Shown here: piece after piece, positions 29,243-40,724 of the stretch
Position numbering within the stretch: position 1 is the stretch's first letter
Layout: the number at the start of each line of letters is the position of its first letter
From: Gleimia europaea ACS-120-V-Col10b
Lineage (GTDB): Bacteria; Actinomycetota; Actinomycetes; Actinomycetales; Actinomycetaceae
Reading direction: 5' to 3'
NCBI RefSeq assembly: GCF_000411155.1
Contig: NZ_KE150266.1
Location: 248,001 to 312,000 of the forward strand
Length of the DNA: 64,000 nt
Notes under the pieces: generated by a model
What the model was told of the DNA's origin: nothing
Database searches by the model: none
What the model saw: only the letters and a program-made list of their open reading frames with translations
Position numbers and translations under genes: made by a program

Positions 29243-31051
29243 ATGAGCCGCCTAAACTACCAAACCCGCACTGCGAAGGCCGAATACACAATTAGCCAAA
29301 ACGAAACAATCCTCACTGCGCTACGCGAACGCGCCCGCCGCCGCCCAAACGATGTAGTGATGGAACGCCGCCGCGAAGTTGGAGGATGGTACAAGGTCAC
29401 GGCCAAACGCTTCGTCACAGAGATTGACGACATCGCTCGCGGCCTGCTGGGCCTGGGTCTAAAACAGGGCGATGCGCTCGCAATCATGTCATCCACGAGG
29501 CCAGAATGGACTCTCATAGATCTGGCGGCGCTATCCCTTGGTGTGATCGTAGTTCCCATCTACGAGTCTGACTCAGTGCAACAAATCGAGTGGATCTGCA
29601 AAGACGCGAGCGTGCGCCTCGCCATCTGTGACACCCATGCGCGCGCCCAACTAATCGAACACGCCAACACGCCAACCGTTAAGCGAATCATAACATTCGA
29701 ATCCGGCGCCATCCGCACGATTCTTGAGGCCGCCACCTCTGTGGCCGAAGAAAACCTGCGCGCTGCACAAGCCGAACTTCACGTAGATACCATCGCCACC
29801 GTTATCTACACCTCGGGCACCACGGGCGTTCCCAAGGGCGTGATCCTCACGCACCGCAACTTCGTGGGCACCACCAAATCCATCGCCCAAGTAGTGCCGA
29901 ACATTCTTTACTCCACCCAAACACGCTTCCTGCTATTCCTCCCGCTCGCACACGTGCTCGCCCGCTTCGTGCAACTCGCGGTGATTTCTGGGCGGGGCGT
30001 GTTCAGCCACTCCCCCGACACCAAGAACCTACTTTCCGATATCGAGAGCTTCCAACCATCCTTGCTTCTACTGGTGCCGCGCGTGCTTGAAAAAATATAC
30101 AACTCCGCCGAAGCCAAAGCTGGCAAAGGCGCCAAGCGCAAATTGTTCCGCTGGGCAGCGCAGGCGGCGATCGACTACTCGAAAGCCATGGAAACAACGT
30201 TTGGCCCCACCGTTGCCCAGCGCCGCAAGCGCACGTGGGCTGACCGCGTTGTGCTCAGCAAAATCCGGTGTCTGCTTGGCCCCAACATGAAGTACGTCAT
30301 CTCCGGAGGAGCGCCGCTTTCCCCCACCCTCGGGCATTTCTTCCGCGGCATGGGCCTGACCGTTTACGAAGGCTGGGGACTATCCGAAAGCACCGGCCCA
30401 ATTAGTCTGTCTGACCCGCGCAATCCCATCATGGGTTCCGTAGGACAAGTCCTGCCCGGCAACACTATTACGCTTGACGACGAGGGGGAAATCCTGGTTA
30501 AAGGCGTGTCCATTACCCCCGGTTACATGAACAACTCGGAGGCGAGTGCCGAAGCATTCGACAAGGACGGCTGGTTCCACACCGGGGACATCGGCCACAT
30601 GGATCGGCGCGGCAACCTCTACATCACCGGCCGGAAGAAAGACATCATCGTCACCGCCGGAGGCAAGAACGTAGCTCCCGCCGGCCTCGAAGAATCGCTT
30701 GTCACCCACCCGCTCGTCTCCCACGTCATCGTGGTTGGCGACCAGAAGCCTTTCATCGGCGCGATCATCACTCTTGACCGCGAGATGCTTCCCACGTGGC
30801 TGGCAAATCACGGCCTGGAAAACATGGATGTGACGCAGGCTGCCCAGCATCCGCGCGTCATCGCGTCACTGGATAAGGCGATTGCCCGGGCGAACAAGTC
30901 TGTTTCCAAAGCCGAATCGATCCGCAAATTCCGCATCATTAACGCAGAATTCACCGTTGACAATGGCTACCTAACCCCCTCCATGAAACTCAAACGAGCC
31001 GACGTCGCGCGAGACTTCGCCGACGAGATCGAAGTGCTCTATGCCAAGTAA
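29243..31051 (+). CDS. Long-chain fatty acid-CoA ligase (AMP-forming, FadD15/FadD-like)
   Basis: A 602-residue adenylate-forming enzyme. The ATP-binding loop YTSGTTGVPKGV near 195, EGWGLSEST near 375, HTGDIGHMDRRGN and GRKKDII near 470, and a C-terminal lysine region follow the acyl-CoA synthetase order. It activates fatty acids with CoA for lipid synthesis or degradation. ATG at 29243 is chosen for AAAGGAG 5 nt upstream; an upstream in-frame start at 29174 has no such site. Confidence 0.9.
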   Translation: MSRLNYQTRTAKAEYTISQNETILTALRERARRRPNDVVMERRREVGGWYKVTAKRFVTEIDDIARGLLGLGLKQGDALAIMSSTRPEWTLIDLAALSLGVIVVPIYESDSVQQIEWICKDASVRLAICDTHARAQLIEHANTPTVKRIITFESGAIRTILEAATSVAEENLRAAQAELHVDTIATVIYTSGTTGVPKGVILTHRNFVGTTKSIAQVVPNILYSTQTRFLLFLPLAHVLARFVQLAVISGRGVFSHSPDTKNLLSDIESFQPSLLLLVPRVLEKIYNSAEAKAGKGAKRKLFRWAAQAAIDYSKAMETTFGPTVAQRRKRTWADRVVLSKIRCLLGPNMKYVISGGAPLSPTLGHFFRGMGLTVYEGWGLSESTGPISLSDPRNPIMGSVGQVLPGNTITLDDEGEILVKGVSITPGYMNNSEASAEAFDKDGWFHTGDIGHMDRRGNLYITGRKKDIIVTAGGKNVAPAGLEESLVTHPLVSHVIVVGDQKPFIGAIITLDREMLPTWLANHGLENMDVTQAAQHPRVIASLDKAIARANKSVSKAESIRKFRIINAEFTVDNGYLTPSMKLKRADVARDFADEIEVLYAK

Positions 31052-31085
31052 AGCCGGACGCGCAGGGATCCTTTAGGGTGGAGTT

Positions 31086-31769
31086 ATGAGCAGAAAAACA
31101 GTACTTGTCACCGGCGGCACGCGCGGCATTGGGCGCGCCATTTGCGAAGACCTGGCTAAAGATTGGCACGTTCTTGTAGGAGGTCGCAGTGAGGTTGCCG
31201 CGCGCGTGGCTTCCAGCCTCGAATCGGCAGAGCCTTGGGTGGTTGATATTACGGACGAGGAGGCCGTACGCGAAGCATGCGCGAAGATCGACTCGCTTGA
31301 CGCGCTGGTGCTGTCCGCTGGCATTTCCATGGGCAAACCCATTGCGGAAGCCACGCGTGAAGACTGGGAAACGATTCTGGACGTGAACGTGATAGCCCAA
31401 GCGAGCCTAGTGAAGCACCTGCTACCCGCACTGCGCAATGCGCGCGGCCAAGTGGTGGCAATCAACTCGGGGTCCGGGTTCAACTCAAAGCCAGGCTGGG
31501 GCCTGTACTCCGCCTCGAAGTTCGCCCTGCGCGCGCTGACGGACGCGCTACGCGAAGAAGAGCGCGGCACTGTTCGGGTCAGCTCCGTGCATCCGGGCCG
31601 CGTCGACACCGACATGCAGGTGCAGATCCAAGAACAGGCTGGCCGCGATTACAATGCCGGCGATCACGTGCGCCCCGAGTCGATTGCGAAAGCCGTGCGA
31701 CTCACCCTCGATGCAACTGAGGATGCCACCGTTGAAGTGATCTCGGTGCGTCCCATTAATCAAATCTAA
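31086..31769 (+). CDS. Short-chain dehydrogenase/reductase
   Basis: A 227-residue SDR enzyme. The nucleotide-binding VTGGTRGIGRAI at the N-terminus, an SAGIS segment in place of NNAG, Ser in INSGSG, and the catalytic Tyr-x-x-x-Lys in LYSASKFAL are present. Substrate cannot be told from sequence. It follows the acyl-CoA ligase by 34 bases, so a shared transcript is likely. Confidence 0.88.
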   Translation: MSRKTVLVTGGTRGIGRAICEDLAKDWHVLVGGRSEVAARVASSLESAEPWVVDITDEEAVREACAKIDSLDALVLSAGISMGKPIAEATREDWETILDVNVIAQASLVKHLLPALRNARGQVVAINSGSGFNSKPGWGLYSASKFALRALTDALREEERGTVRVSSVHPGRVDTDMQVQIQEQAGRDYNAGDHVRPESIAKAVRLTLDATEDATVEVISVRPINQI

Positions 31770-31841
31770 ACACCGCCCGCCCGAAGGCCGGGCCTGGGCG
31801 TGGTGCCGCGTTGGGCACGCCGTATTTGGCGAGGTTCGGCC

Positions 31842-34679
<2,838 letters not shown>

Positions 34680-34708
34680 ACCTCTACCCTAAATAGCGCG
34701 GCGCGAAA

Positions 34709-34724
34709 GCGCACATTTGTTCGA
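34709..34724. promoter_or_regulatory. Putative LexA (SOS) box upstream of uvrA
   Basis: GCGCACATTTGTTCGA matches the actinobacterial/Gram-positive SOS box TCGAAC-N4-GTTCGA with one perfect half-site (GTTCGA) and four of six bases in the other. It is 30 bases upstream of uvrA, a gene often under LexA. Confidence 0.5.
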
Positions 34725-34846
34725 TTACAGCAAAACCGGTGTCATCCGGACCTTTAGCGCACCCACGTCCGTACAAATCGCGGAGAAAAGTGAGATCTGC
34801 GGCTTGTCCAGCTGAAAAACTCTCGATTACGAGAGAGAATGTAGTT

Positions 34847-35176
34847 ATGCACACATACGCCGTAATTTATGAATATGAGCCGCAGCTTCTTGCCCTGATT
34901 GACAACTGGCGCCCCGCGCACCGCGAGTACCTTCGCAAACTGCACAAGCAGGGAAAGCTGTTCACCTCTGGCCACCTACGGGAGGCCAGTCACGCGGGTG
35001 CATTGCTAATCATGCGCACCGAAACCGCCCAGGAGGCACGCGACCTGCTAGAACAAGACCCGTTCTTCGCACACGGCCTCGTAACCAACATCATTATTCG
35101 AGAGTGGAAGCCGACCATTGGCGATCTGGCTGAACGCTTCTCTAACGTCTCCGACTTCCCCATCTCAAACCCGTAG
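34847..35176 (+). CDS. YciI-family protein
   Basis: A 109-residue protein with the YciI ferredoxin-like fold pattern: WRPAHREYLRKLHKQGKLF, then GALLIMRTE, then DPFFAHGLV, including the conserved His in RPAHREYL. Members are small dimeric enzymes or enzyme-like proteins of largely unknown substrate. The ATG at 34847 is used because the family domain begins there. A small hairpin CTCTCG/CGAGAG (34820-34835) overlaps the likely ribosome-binding region. Confidence 0.8.
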   Translation: MHTYAVIYEYEPQLLALIDNWRPAHREYLRKLHKQGKLFTSGHLREASHAGALLIMRTETAQEARDLLEQDPFFAHGLVTNIIIREWKPTIGDLAERFSNVSDFPISNP

Positions 35177-35188
35177 AGGCAAACGCTA

Positions 35189-35226
35189 AGTGCGGGGCTG
35201 TTTCTTCCACCACGCCCCGCACTTTT
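35189..35226 (+). terminator. Intrinsic terminator after the YciI gene
   Basis: AGTGCGGGGC (35189-35198) pairs with GCCCCGCACT (35214-35223), followed by TTT. Confidence 0.88.
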
Positions 35227-35253
35227 CTGTGCCTCAAGCTTTATAGACCGCGT

Positions 35254-36039
35254 TTAGGCGTATTTGCGCAGATGCGCGAGGAGTGCCTGCAACACCTGTT
35301 TGGGTTGTTCGACAGCGGCCAGGTGAGCAGCGCCCTTCACGTATTCCAAATTCACCTGCTGATTTCCGCCCTCGCGAAGAGAAGCTACCAGCTCAAGCGC
35401 AGCATCTTCCGGTAACGTTGTGTCAAACTCCGCCCTTACAACGGTAATCGGTTGAAATAGAGAGACAAGGCCTGCGCGATTGTCCATATTTGCAATAACC
35501 TCACAGCACTTGGCATAACCCTCATCGGCGCAATCCAAGAACGTCTGCCGGGTTCGCTGCACGCCCGGCCCATTTAGCTCATAGAACGAGGGCGTGAACC
35601 AGCGCTGTAGCGTGGCCTCCACCAGGGCGCTCGTACCCTGCTCGCGCACGAGCTCAGCCCGCTCTACCCAAGCATTAGAAGGAAGCAGGACCGGGCCAGA
35701 GCACATCATGACCAGGCTTTGGACACGCTGCGGGTGGTTAATCGCCATCCACAGCGCCATCATGCCACCAAGGGACAGGCCCGCAATGTGGAAACGTTCC
35801 ACGTTTAGCTCGTTAGCAATTTCGAGAATGTATTCTCCCAGCTTTGCGGGAGTTAGCTGCCCCGCAACATCGGGTACGTGCGAGTGACCGTGCCCGGGGA
35901 AATCGAAGCGAACCACGCGGTAATCGCTCAGTCCCGGTGCCACCTCATTCCACATCTCGCGGTCTGCGCCGAGCGCTGATCCAAGGAAGACGACCGGCGC
36001 ATCAGCCGGCCCAAAGACGTCATAACTAAGTGTTGTCAT
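35254..36039 (-). CDS. Alpha/beta hydrolase, 3-oxoadipate enol-lactonase-like
   Basis: A 261-residue hydrolase with nucleophile Ser in GLSLGGM, catalytic Asp in VRAEFDTTLP and His in GAAHLAAVEQP. The N-terminal FLGSALGADREMWN and FDFPGHGHS resemble PcaD-type enol-lactonases, but no other protocatechuate genes are near, so the substrate is uncertain. The ATG at 36039 fits the family; an ATG at 36069 would add 10 residues toward the divergent transporter gene. Confidence 0.82.
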   Translation of the reverse strand: MTTLSYDVFGPADAPVVFLGSALGADREMWNEVAPGLSDYRVVRFDFPGHGHSHVPDVAGQLTPAKLGEYILEIANELNVERFHIAGLSLGGMMALWMAINHPQRVQSLVMMCSGPVLLPSNAWVERAELVREQGTSALVEATLQRWFTPSFYELNGPGVQRTRQTFLDCADEGYAKCCEVIANMDNRAGLVSLFQPITVVRAEFDTTLPEDAALELVASLREGGNQQVNLEYVKGAAHLAAVEQPKQVLQALLAHLRKYA

Positions 36040-36085
36040 GTCTCCACGATACTGCGAACGCCCGGCCATGGCGTAGCATCGTGGC

Positions 36086-37066
36086 GTGAAGGTATTACTG
36101 CGCTACATTGATCCATTTATCGTCAGCATCCTCGCTATCCTGGTCATCGGCATCCTGGTGCCGATCCCCGCGCAATGGATTGACCTGCTCACCATCATGG
36201 GCACCGTAGCCGTCATGATCCTATTCCTGGTCTACGGTATGCGGCTTCGCACCAGCGAAATAATTGCAGGTCTTACAAACCTGAAGCTACAGGCCAGCGT
36301 GCTTGCTTCTACCTTCATTGTGTTCCCCATTCTCGGAGCCGTCACGCAACCGCTATTTCGTCCCTGGCTTGGTGCGACTTTCGCCCTCGGTCTGCTTTAC
36401 CTGACGCTACTGCCCTCAACCGTGCAAAGCTCGATCTCGTTTACCTCCATTGCCGGAGGGAACGTGGCCGGCGCCGTATGCGCCGCCACCATCTCCAACA
36501 TTCTGGGCATGGTGCTCACTCCCCTCCTGGTCATGATCGTCATGGGCGCATCCACGGGTGTTGGCTGGGGCTCAATAGTTGACGTTCTCGTCAAACTACT
36601 CATCCCTTTCATAATCGGGCAGCTACTGCAACCCAAACTGGGTGACAAAGTGCGCGCCAACAAGTGGCTAACCAAAACCGTTGACCGCGGCACAATCCTC
36701 ATCGTCGTTGCCTCCTCCGTTGCCGGCGCAACCGCTCGCGGACTGTGGAGCACGCTTACCTGGGGCGACGTCATCGGTCTCGTCATCGCCTCGGGCATTT
36801 TGCTGGCAATCATGATGACCGCCTCGTGGAAGACCGGGCACCTCTTGAAAATGAATCGCGGCGACAACATTGCGCTACTCATGTGCGGATCGAAGAAGTC
36901 TTTGGCCACCGGCCTACCCATGGCCGCGATCATTTTCCCACCCCACATTGTGGCGGCTGTAACCGTGCCGATAATCGTGTTCCACCAGCTGCAGCTCATG
37001 GCCGCTGCGGTTATCGCCAAGCGCCTAGCTACCACCTCCGCACAAACGGGTGAAACCACTTGGTGA
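36086..37066 (+). CDS. Bile acid:sodium symporter (BASS)-family transporter
   Basis: A 326-residue membrane protein with about nine to ten hydrophobic segments. LPSTVQSSISFTSIAGGN (residues 111-128) and CGSKKSLATGLP (residues 272-283) are typical of the SBF-like (YfeH type) branch. Transports an organic anion or similar solute with sodium; the substrate is not predictable. Divergent from the hydrolase. Confidence 0.85.
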   Translation: MKVLLRYIDPFIVSILAILVIGILVPIPAQWIDLLTIMGTVAVMILFLVYGMRLRTSEIIAGLTNLKLQASVLASTFIVFPILGAVTQPLFRPWLGATFALGLLYLTLLPSTVQSSISFTSIAGGNVAGAVCAATISNILGMVLTPLLVMIVMGASTGVGWGSIVDVLVKLLIPFIIGQLLQPKLGDKVRANKWLTKTVDRGTILIVVASSVAGATARGLWSTLTWGDVIGLVIASGILLAIMMTASWKTGHLLKMNRGDNIALLMCGSKKSLATGLPMAAIIFPPHIVAAVTVPIIVFHQLQLMAAAVIAKRLATTSAQTGETTW

Positions 37067-37096
37067 GCCAGTAAGCGTTATCCGCTTGCGGCCGAA

Positions 37097-39493
37097 CTAT
37101 TCGTCTATGTCGCCAACTATGCGCGTCAGATCGCCGAACTTGCGTGAATAGTTGCGGAAGATCAGCTCAATCAGGAACGAGCAAACCCCCGCTAGTATCA
37201 TCACACCGAGCCATTGGTTCGGGGTGGGCCAGGTGAGGGCAAAAAACGTGCGCACCGGCTCAATAAGTACTACCGCCACTCCCGCGCCCAACATTGCGAA
37301 CAGGATCATTGCCCGGTAGGCAACAATTGGGCGAGACATCACGGACAGCAGGTAGAGCGCGGCCATCAGGACGGCGAGCGTGGCCACAGTAGCCCCAACC
37401 TCTAGCGACTCAGCCGCATAAAACCGCTGCGCCGCCAGCGCGGTCAACGCCAAAGCAATGCCGGACGGTATCGCGATGTGAAGTGTGCGCTCTAAGAACC
37501 CAGGCCGATACCTGCGGTAATTCGGTGTCAAGGAAAGGAAGAATGCGGGAATCCCAATCGTTAAGCTCGAAATAATCGTCAAATGACGGGGCAAGAATGG
37601 GTACCTCCACGCAAAAATAGCCACCACCACCGCAAGTAGCGCCGACATCGCTGTCTTGGTGAGGAACAATGCAGAGACTCGCTCCATATTGGCAATGATG
37701 CGACGGCCTTCTGCCACAACGCGCGGCAGTTTAGAAAACTTCCCATCTACTAGCACGAGCTTTGCCACCGCCCTCGTTGCGGGCGCCCCCGAACCCATGG
37801 CAATACCAAGATCAGCGTCCTTTAGGGCGAGCACGTCATTCACCCCATCGCCGGTCATAGCAACCGTGTGGCCGCGCGCTTGGAGCGCTCTCACCATCTT
37901 GCGCTTAGCTTCCGGAGTGACGCGTCCAAACACGTCATACTCGTCTACCGCATCAGTGAATGCCTCGTCCTCTTGGGGCAGATCGCGCGCATCTACAACC
38001 CTAACCGGTTCGCCGCGCCGCACTCCCACCCGGTTCGCAATCGCCGCAACCGTGCTGGGATTGTCACCCGATATCACCTTGATCTGGACTCCCTGGCGCA
38101 GGAAATAAGAGATGGTTTCCGCAGCGTCCGTGCGAATCTGCTCCGCCAAAACCACGATCAAAACGACCTGCAAAAGCGGCGGCAGTTTTGGATCGTCCTC
38201 ATCAATAGAGGTTTCATTTGCGTGTGCCAAGCAAACCACACGCGCACCCTGCGCGGTGAACTCCGAGACCTGGTGTAGCGCTTCAGATGCATTTACCGCG
38301 TGGCTAGCTACAATATCGGGCGCCCCAAAAAACCAGGAACCCGATTCAGTCACTGCCGCCGACCATTTGCGCGAGGAATCAAACGGAATGTTCTGACGCA
38401 ACTGTGCCGGTTCCACGCCGGGCAAGCCCGCCATCGTCGCCTTCGCGGTCTGGTTCTCCCCGCCTGCAACCATTGCCGCAAGAGCAGCGCGAGCAGCCTC
38501 CTCCATCGAATCATCCAGACAAATTAGCTGTTGCGGCTCAATTTCGCCGGTAGTTATTGTGCCCGTCTTGTCCAAACACAAGTGATCCACGCGAGCCAAT
38601 ACTTCAACCGCACCGAGTTCTTGCATAAGGACGTTACGTTTAGCCAGACTTGCACCGGCCAAAGCAAAGTTAAGAGACGTTAGTAGTACCAGTCCCTGCG
38701 GGATCATGCCCACCACTCCCGCGACTGCGAGCACCACCGCGTGCTGCCACGTGGTGCCCTCATCCGAACGCAACTGCGAGGCAACTAGCAGCAGTACGAC
38801 TGGAAGGATCACCCACGAAATCCATTTCAAAATCGTATTTATGCTCTGCCCGATCTCAGACTTAACCTTCTGAAACTGTTTTGCCTCTCTAGTTAGCCGA
38901 TTCGCGTAGGAATCCTCGCCCACCTTGGAAGTCTCAAACAGGGCCTCACCCGCCACCACAACCGTGCCGGACAGCACTGAGTGACCCTCGCGCTTACGCA
39001 CGGGCACGGACTCCCCCGTCAGCATTGATTCATCCACCCGCAAGCCGTAACTCTCCAGCACCATGCCGTCGGCAGGCACCTGATCGCCAGAGCGCAACAA
39101 CACTAAGTCACCCAAGATCAAATCAGCCGATGGAACCTGTATCTGCTTGCTATCACGAATCACCCACGACCTCGGCGACTCTAAAATAGCTAAACTATCT
39201 AGCACGTACTTAGCGCGAATCTCAGAGTAAATCCCAATCACGGCGTTGGTAATCATCACGATTCCAAACACCGCATCACGCCAGTTGCCAACCAGTAGCA
39301 CAACCACAACTGCCGTAGTTAAAATCGCGTTGAACAGCGTGAACAAGTTAGACCTAATGATGACCTTAATCGGCCGCGAAGTGGTGCTTTCTACCCGGTT
39401 GGTTTTGCCCAGTTGCTTGGCCCGCACAACCTCTTGTGCGCTGACACCGTCGCGGCCCAAGTAGCGGTCTTTCGTCACGGCTGATTCACTCAC
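37097..39493 (-). CDS. P-type cation-transporting ATPase (CtpE/YoaB-like)
   Basis: A 798-residue HAD-type ATPase. TGES in the actuator domain, phosphorylation motif DKTGTITTG, KVISGDNPSTVAAIA and MTGDGVNDVLALKDADLG are complete. There is no N-terminal metal-binding Cys domain; helix M4 carries IPQGLVLLTS. This is the CtpE-like branch (calcium in mycobacteria), near Firmicute YoaB, which is a riboswitch-controlled manganese/calcium pump. It follows terC by 56 bases without a clear terminator, so it is likely co-transcribed under the manganese-type riboswitch. Start GTG with AGGA upstream. Confidence 0.9.
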   Translation of the reverse strand: MSESAVTKDRYLGRDGVSAQEVVRAKQLGKTNRVESTTSRPIKVIIRSNLFTLFNAILTTAVVVVLLVGNWRDAVFGIVMITNAVIGIYSEIRAKYVLDSLAILESPRSWVIRDSKQIQVPSADLILGDLVLLRSGDQVPADGMVLESYGLRVDESMLTGESVPVRKREGHSVLSGTVVVAGEALFETSKVGEDSYANRLTREAKQFQKVKSEIGQSINTILKWISWVILPVVLLLVASQLRSDEGTTWQHAVVLAVAGVVGMIPQGLVLLTSLNFALAGASLAKRNVLMQELGAVEVLARVDHLCLDKTGTITTGEIEPQQLICLDDSMEEAARAALAAMVAGGENQTAKATMAGLPGVEPAQLRQNIPFDSSRKWSAAVTESGSWFFGAPDIVASHAVNASEALHQVSEFTAQGARVVCLAHANETSIDEDDPKLPPLLQVVLIVVLAEQIRTDAAETISYFLRQGVQIKVISGDNPSTVAAIANRVGVRRGEPVRVVDARDLPQEDEAFTDAVDEYDVFGRVTPEAKRKMVRALQARGHTVAMTGDGVNDVLALKDADLGIAMGSGAPATRAVAKLVLVDGKFSKLPRVVAEGRRIIANMERVSALFLTKTAMSALLAVVVAIFAWRYPFLPRHLTIISSLTIGIPAFFLSLTPNYRRYRPGFLERTLHIAIPSGIALALTALAAQRFYAAESLEVGATVATLAVLMAALYLLSVMSRPIVAYRAMILFAMLGAGVAVVLIEPVRTFFALTWPTPNQWLGVMILAGVCSFLIELIFRNYSRKFGDLTRIVGDIDE

Positions 39494-39549
39494 GGTTAAA
39501 TCCTATTGGGGAACGCTGATCGTTGCCTTAAAGGCGCCCTAAACCCATT

Positions 39550-40545
39550 TTAAGAGTTGGACTTATTGTCCGCGCGCGTCTTCAATATCGATGCCACAAC
39601 CGTAATAATCAACGTGCCGCCAATAAAGCCGAGTGAGGCGGGAATACCGATTTCGGGAACGTTAAACGGCATGCCGGAGTTAATGAACGGCAGATTGTTC
39701 TCGTGCAGCGCGTGCAAAATGAGCTTCACCCCGATGAACCCCAAAATCGCAGCGAGGCCGTAGTGAAGGTACACCAAACGCTCAAGCAGGCCGTCAATCA
39801 AGAAGTAGAGCTGGCGCAATCCCAAAAGAGAGAAAGCGTTCGCCGCGAAAACCAGGTACGGCTCTTTGGTAAGGCCAAAAATTGCCGGGATCGAGTCAAA
39901 TGCGAACATGATGTCCGTAGTGCCCAGGGCAATGATCACCAGAAGCATGGGAGTCAAGTATGTGCGGCCTGCGTGGCGGTGCAGCAACTTGTCCGAAAGG
40001 AAACCGTCCGTAACCGGGAAAACCTTGCGCACGAGGCGCACGAAGCTAGGTTCGTGGTATTCGTCTTCTTCCTCATCTCCCTGGATGCCTTCACGAACCT
40101 GCGAATAGGCCGTGTACAGCAACCAAATGCCGAAAATATAGAAGATCCATGCAAACTTCTCGATTATTGCCGCGCCTATAAGGATGAAAATAAGGCGCAT
40201 CACCAGGGCCATGACGATGCCGTACAGCAGCACTTTCTGTTGGTATTTTCGCGGAACCCTAAAAGCGGCAATGATCAGCACAAATACGAACAGGTTGTCC
40301 AAGGACAATGACTTCTCCGTAATGTAACCAGCCCAATACTCGCCGGCATAACGCAGATCCCAGAAGAACCAGACCACGAAGCCAAAGGCAACGCCGAGAA
40401 GAACATAAGCGATGGACCAGACCGCAGCCTCTTTAAGGGTCGGCTCATGCGGCGTGCGGACGTGCCCGACGATATCAATGATGATCAGGGCAAGAATGAT
40501 GACGGCCAGCATAATCCAGCCAAGAGCATGAACGTGCAATTGCAA
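39550..40545 (-). CDS. TerC-family membrane protein (probable Mn2+ exporter)
   Basis: A 331-residue integral membrane protein with about nine helices. The family motif EKSLSLDNLFVF and the later TDIMFAFDSIPAIFG carry conserved acidic residues thought to bind metal. TerC/Alx proteins export manganese and, in some bacteria, metallate exported enzymes. The start TTG at 40545 is immediately preceded by CCGAAGGT, which pairs with the 3' strand of an upstream riboswitch-like leader. Confidence 0.92.
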   Translation of the reverse strand: MQLHVHALGWIMLAVIILALIIIDIVGHVRTPHEPTLKEAAVWSIAYVLLGVAFGFVVWFFWDLRYAGEYWAGYITEKSLSLDNLFVFVLIIAAFRVPRKYQQKVLLYGIVMALVMRLIFILIGAAIIEKFAWIFYIFGIWLLYTAYSQVREGIQGDEEEDEYHEPSFVRLVRKVFPVTDGFLSDKLLHRHAGRTYLTPMLLVIIALGTTDIMFAFDSIPAIFGLTKEPYLVFAANAFSLLGLRQLYFLIDGLLERLVYLHYGLAAILGFIGVKLILHALHENNLPFINSGMPFNVPEIGIPASLGFIGGTLIITVVASILKTRADNKSNS

Positions 40546-40580
40546 ACCTTCGGTAGTCCTAATAGGGCTTATCCGAAGGT
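40546..40580 (-). promoter_or_regulatory. Hairpin hiding the terC ribosome-binding site
   Basis: On the minus strand ACCTTCGG (40573-40580) is perfectly complementary to CCGAAGGT (40546-40553), which holds the ribosome-binding site next to the TTG start. The loop between them can also pair (AGCCCT with AGGACT, one G-U). No T run follows, so the control is probably translational. Confidence 0.65.
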
Positions 40581-40662
40581 CTTCTCCACCACCTTAGTGG
40601 CCACAACACCGGGTTTTCACCGTGCTGACGATGTTGTGATTGTGGGAGTACTCCCCCTCGTC
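40570..40662 (-). promoter_or_regulatory. yybP-ykoY-like (Mn2+) riboswitch upstream of terC
   Basis: The minus-strand leader begins with GACGAGGGGGAGTA and ends with GACCTTCGG, which fit the 5' GGGGAGTA and 3' GACCTTT hallmarks of the yybP-ykoY manganese riboswitch. The two ends can form P1 (CGAGGG at 40655-40660 with CCTTCG at 40574-40579, one G-U). A GTCAGCACGG segment lies between them. The class is known to control terC/alx and P-type metal ATPases, both of which follow here. The covariance fit was not computed. Confidence 0.7.
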
Positions 40663-40668
40663 AAACCT

Positions 40669-40674
40669 ATTCTA
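40669..40674 (-). promoter_or_regulatory. -10 element for the terC leader
   Basis: TAGAAT on the minus strand, 7 bases before the riboswitch 5' end, so transcription would start at the aptamer. The -35 is weak (TTCGGC, 18 nt away). Confidence 0.5.
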
Positions 40675-40724
40675 TCCAAAACTGCCCGCCGCGCCGAAAG
40701 GGCTACAGTGGTTTTACTCACCGG

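Noticed and set aside
37073..37087. AAGCG/CGCTT stem between the BASS gene and the ATPase gene
   Set aside because: Only 5 bp with no T run; too weak to call a terminator.
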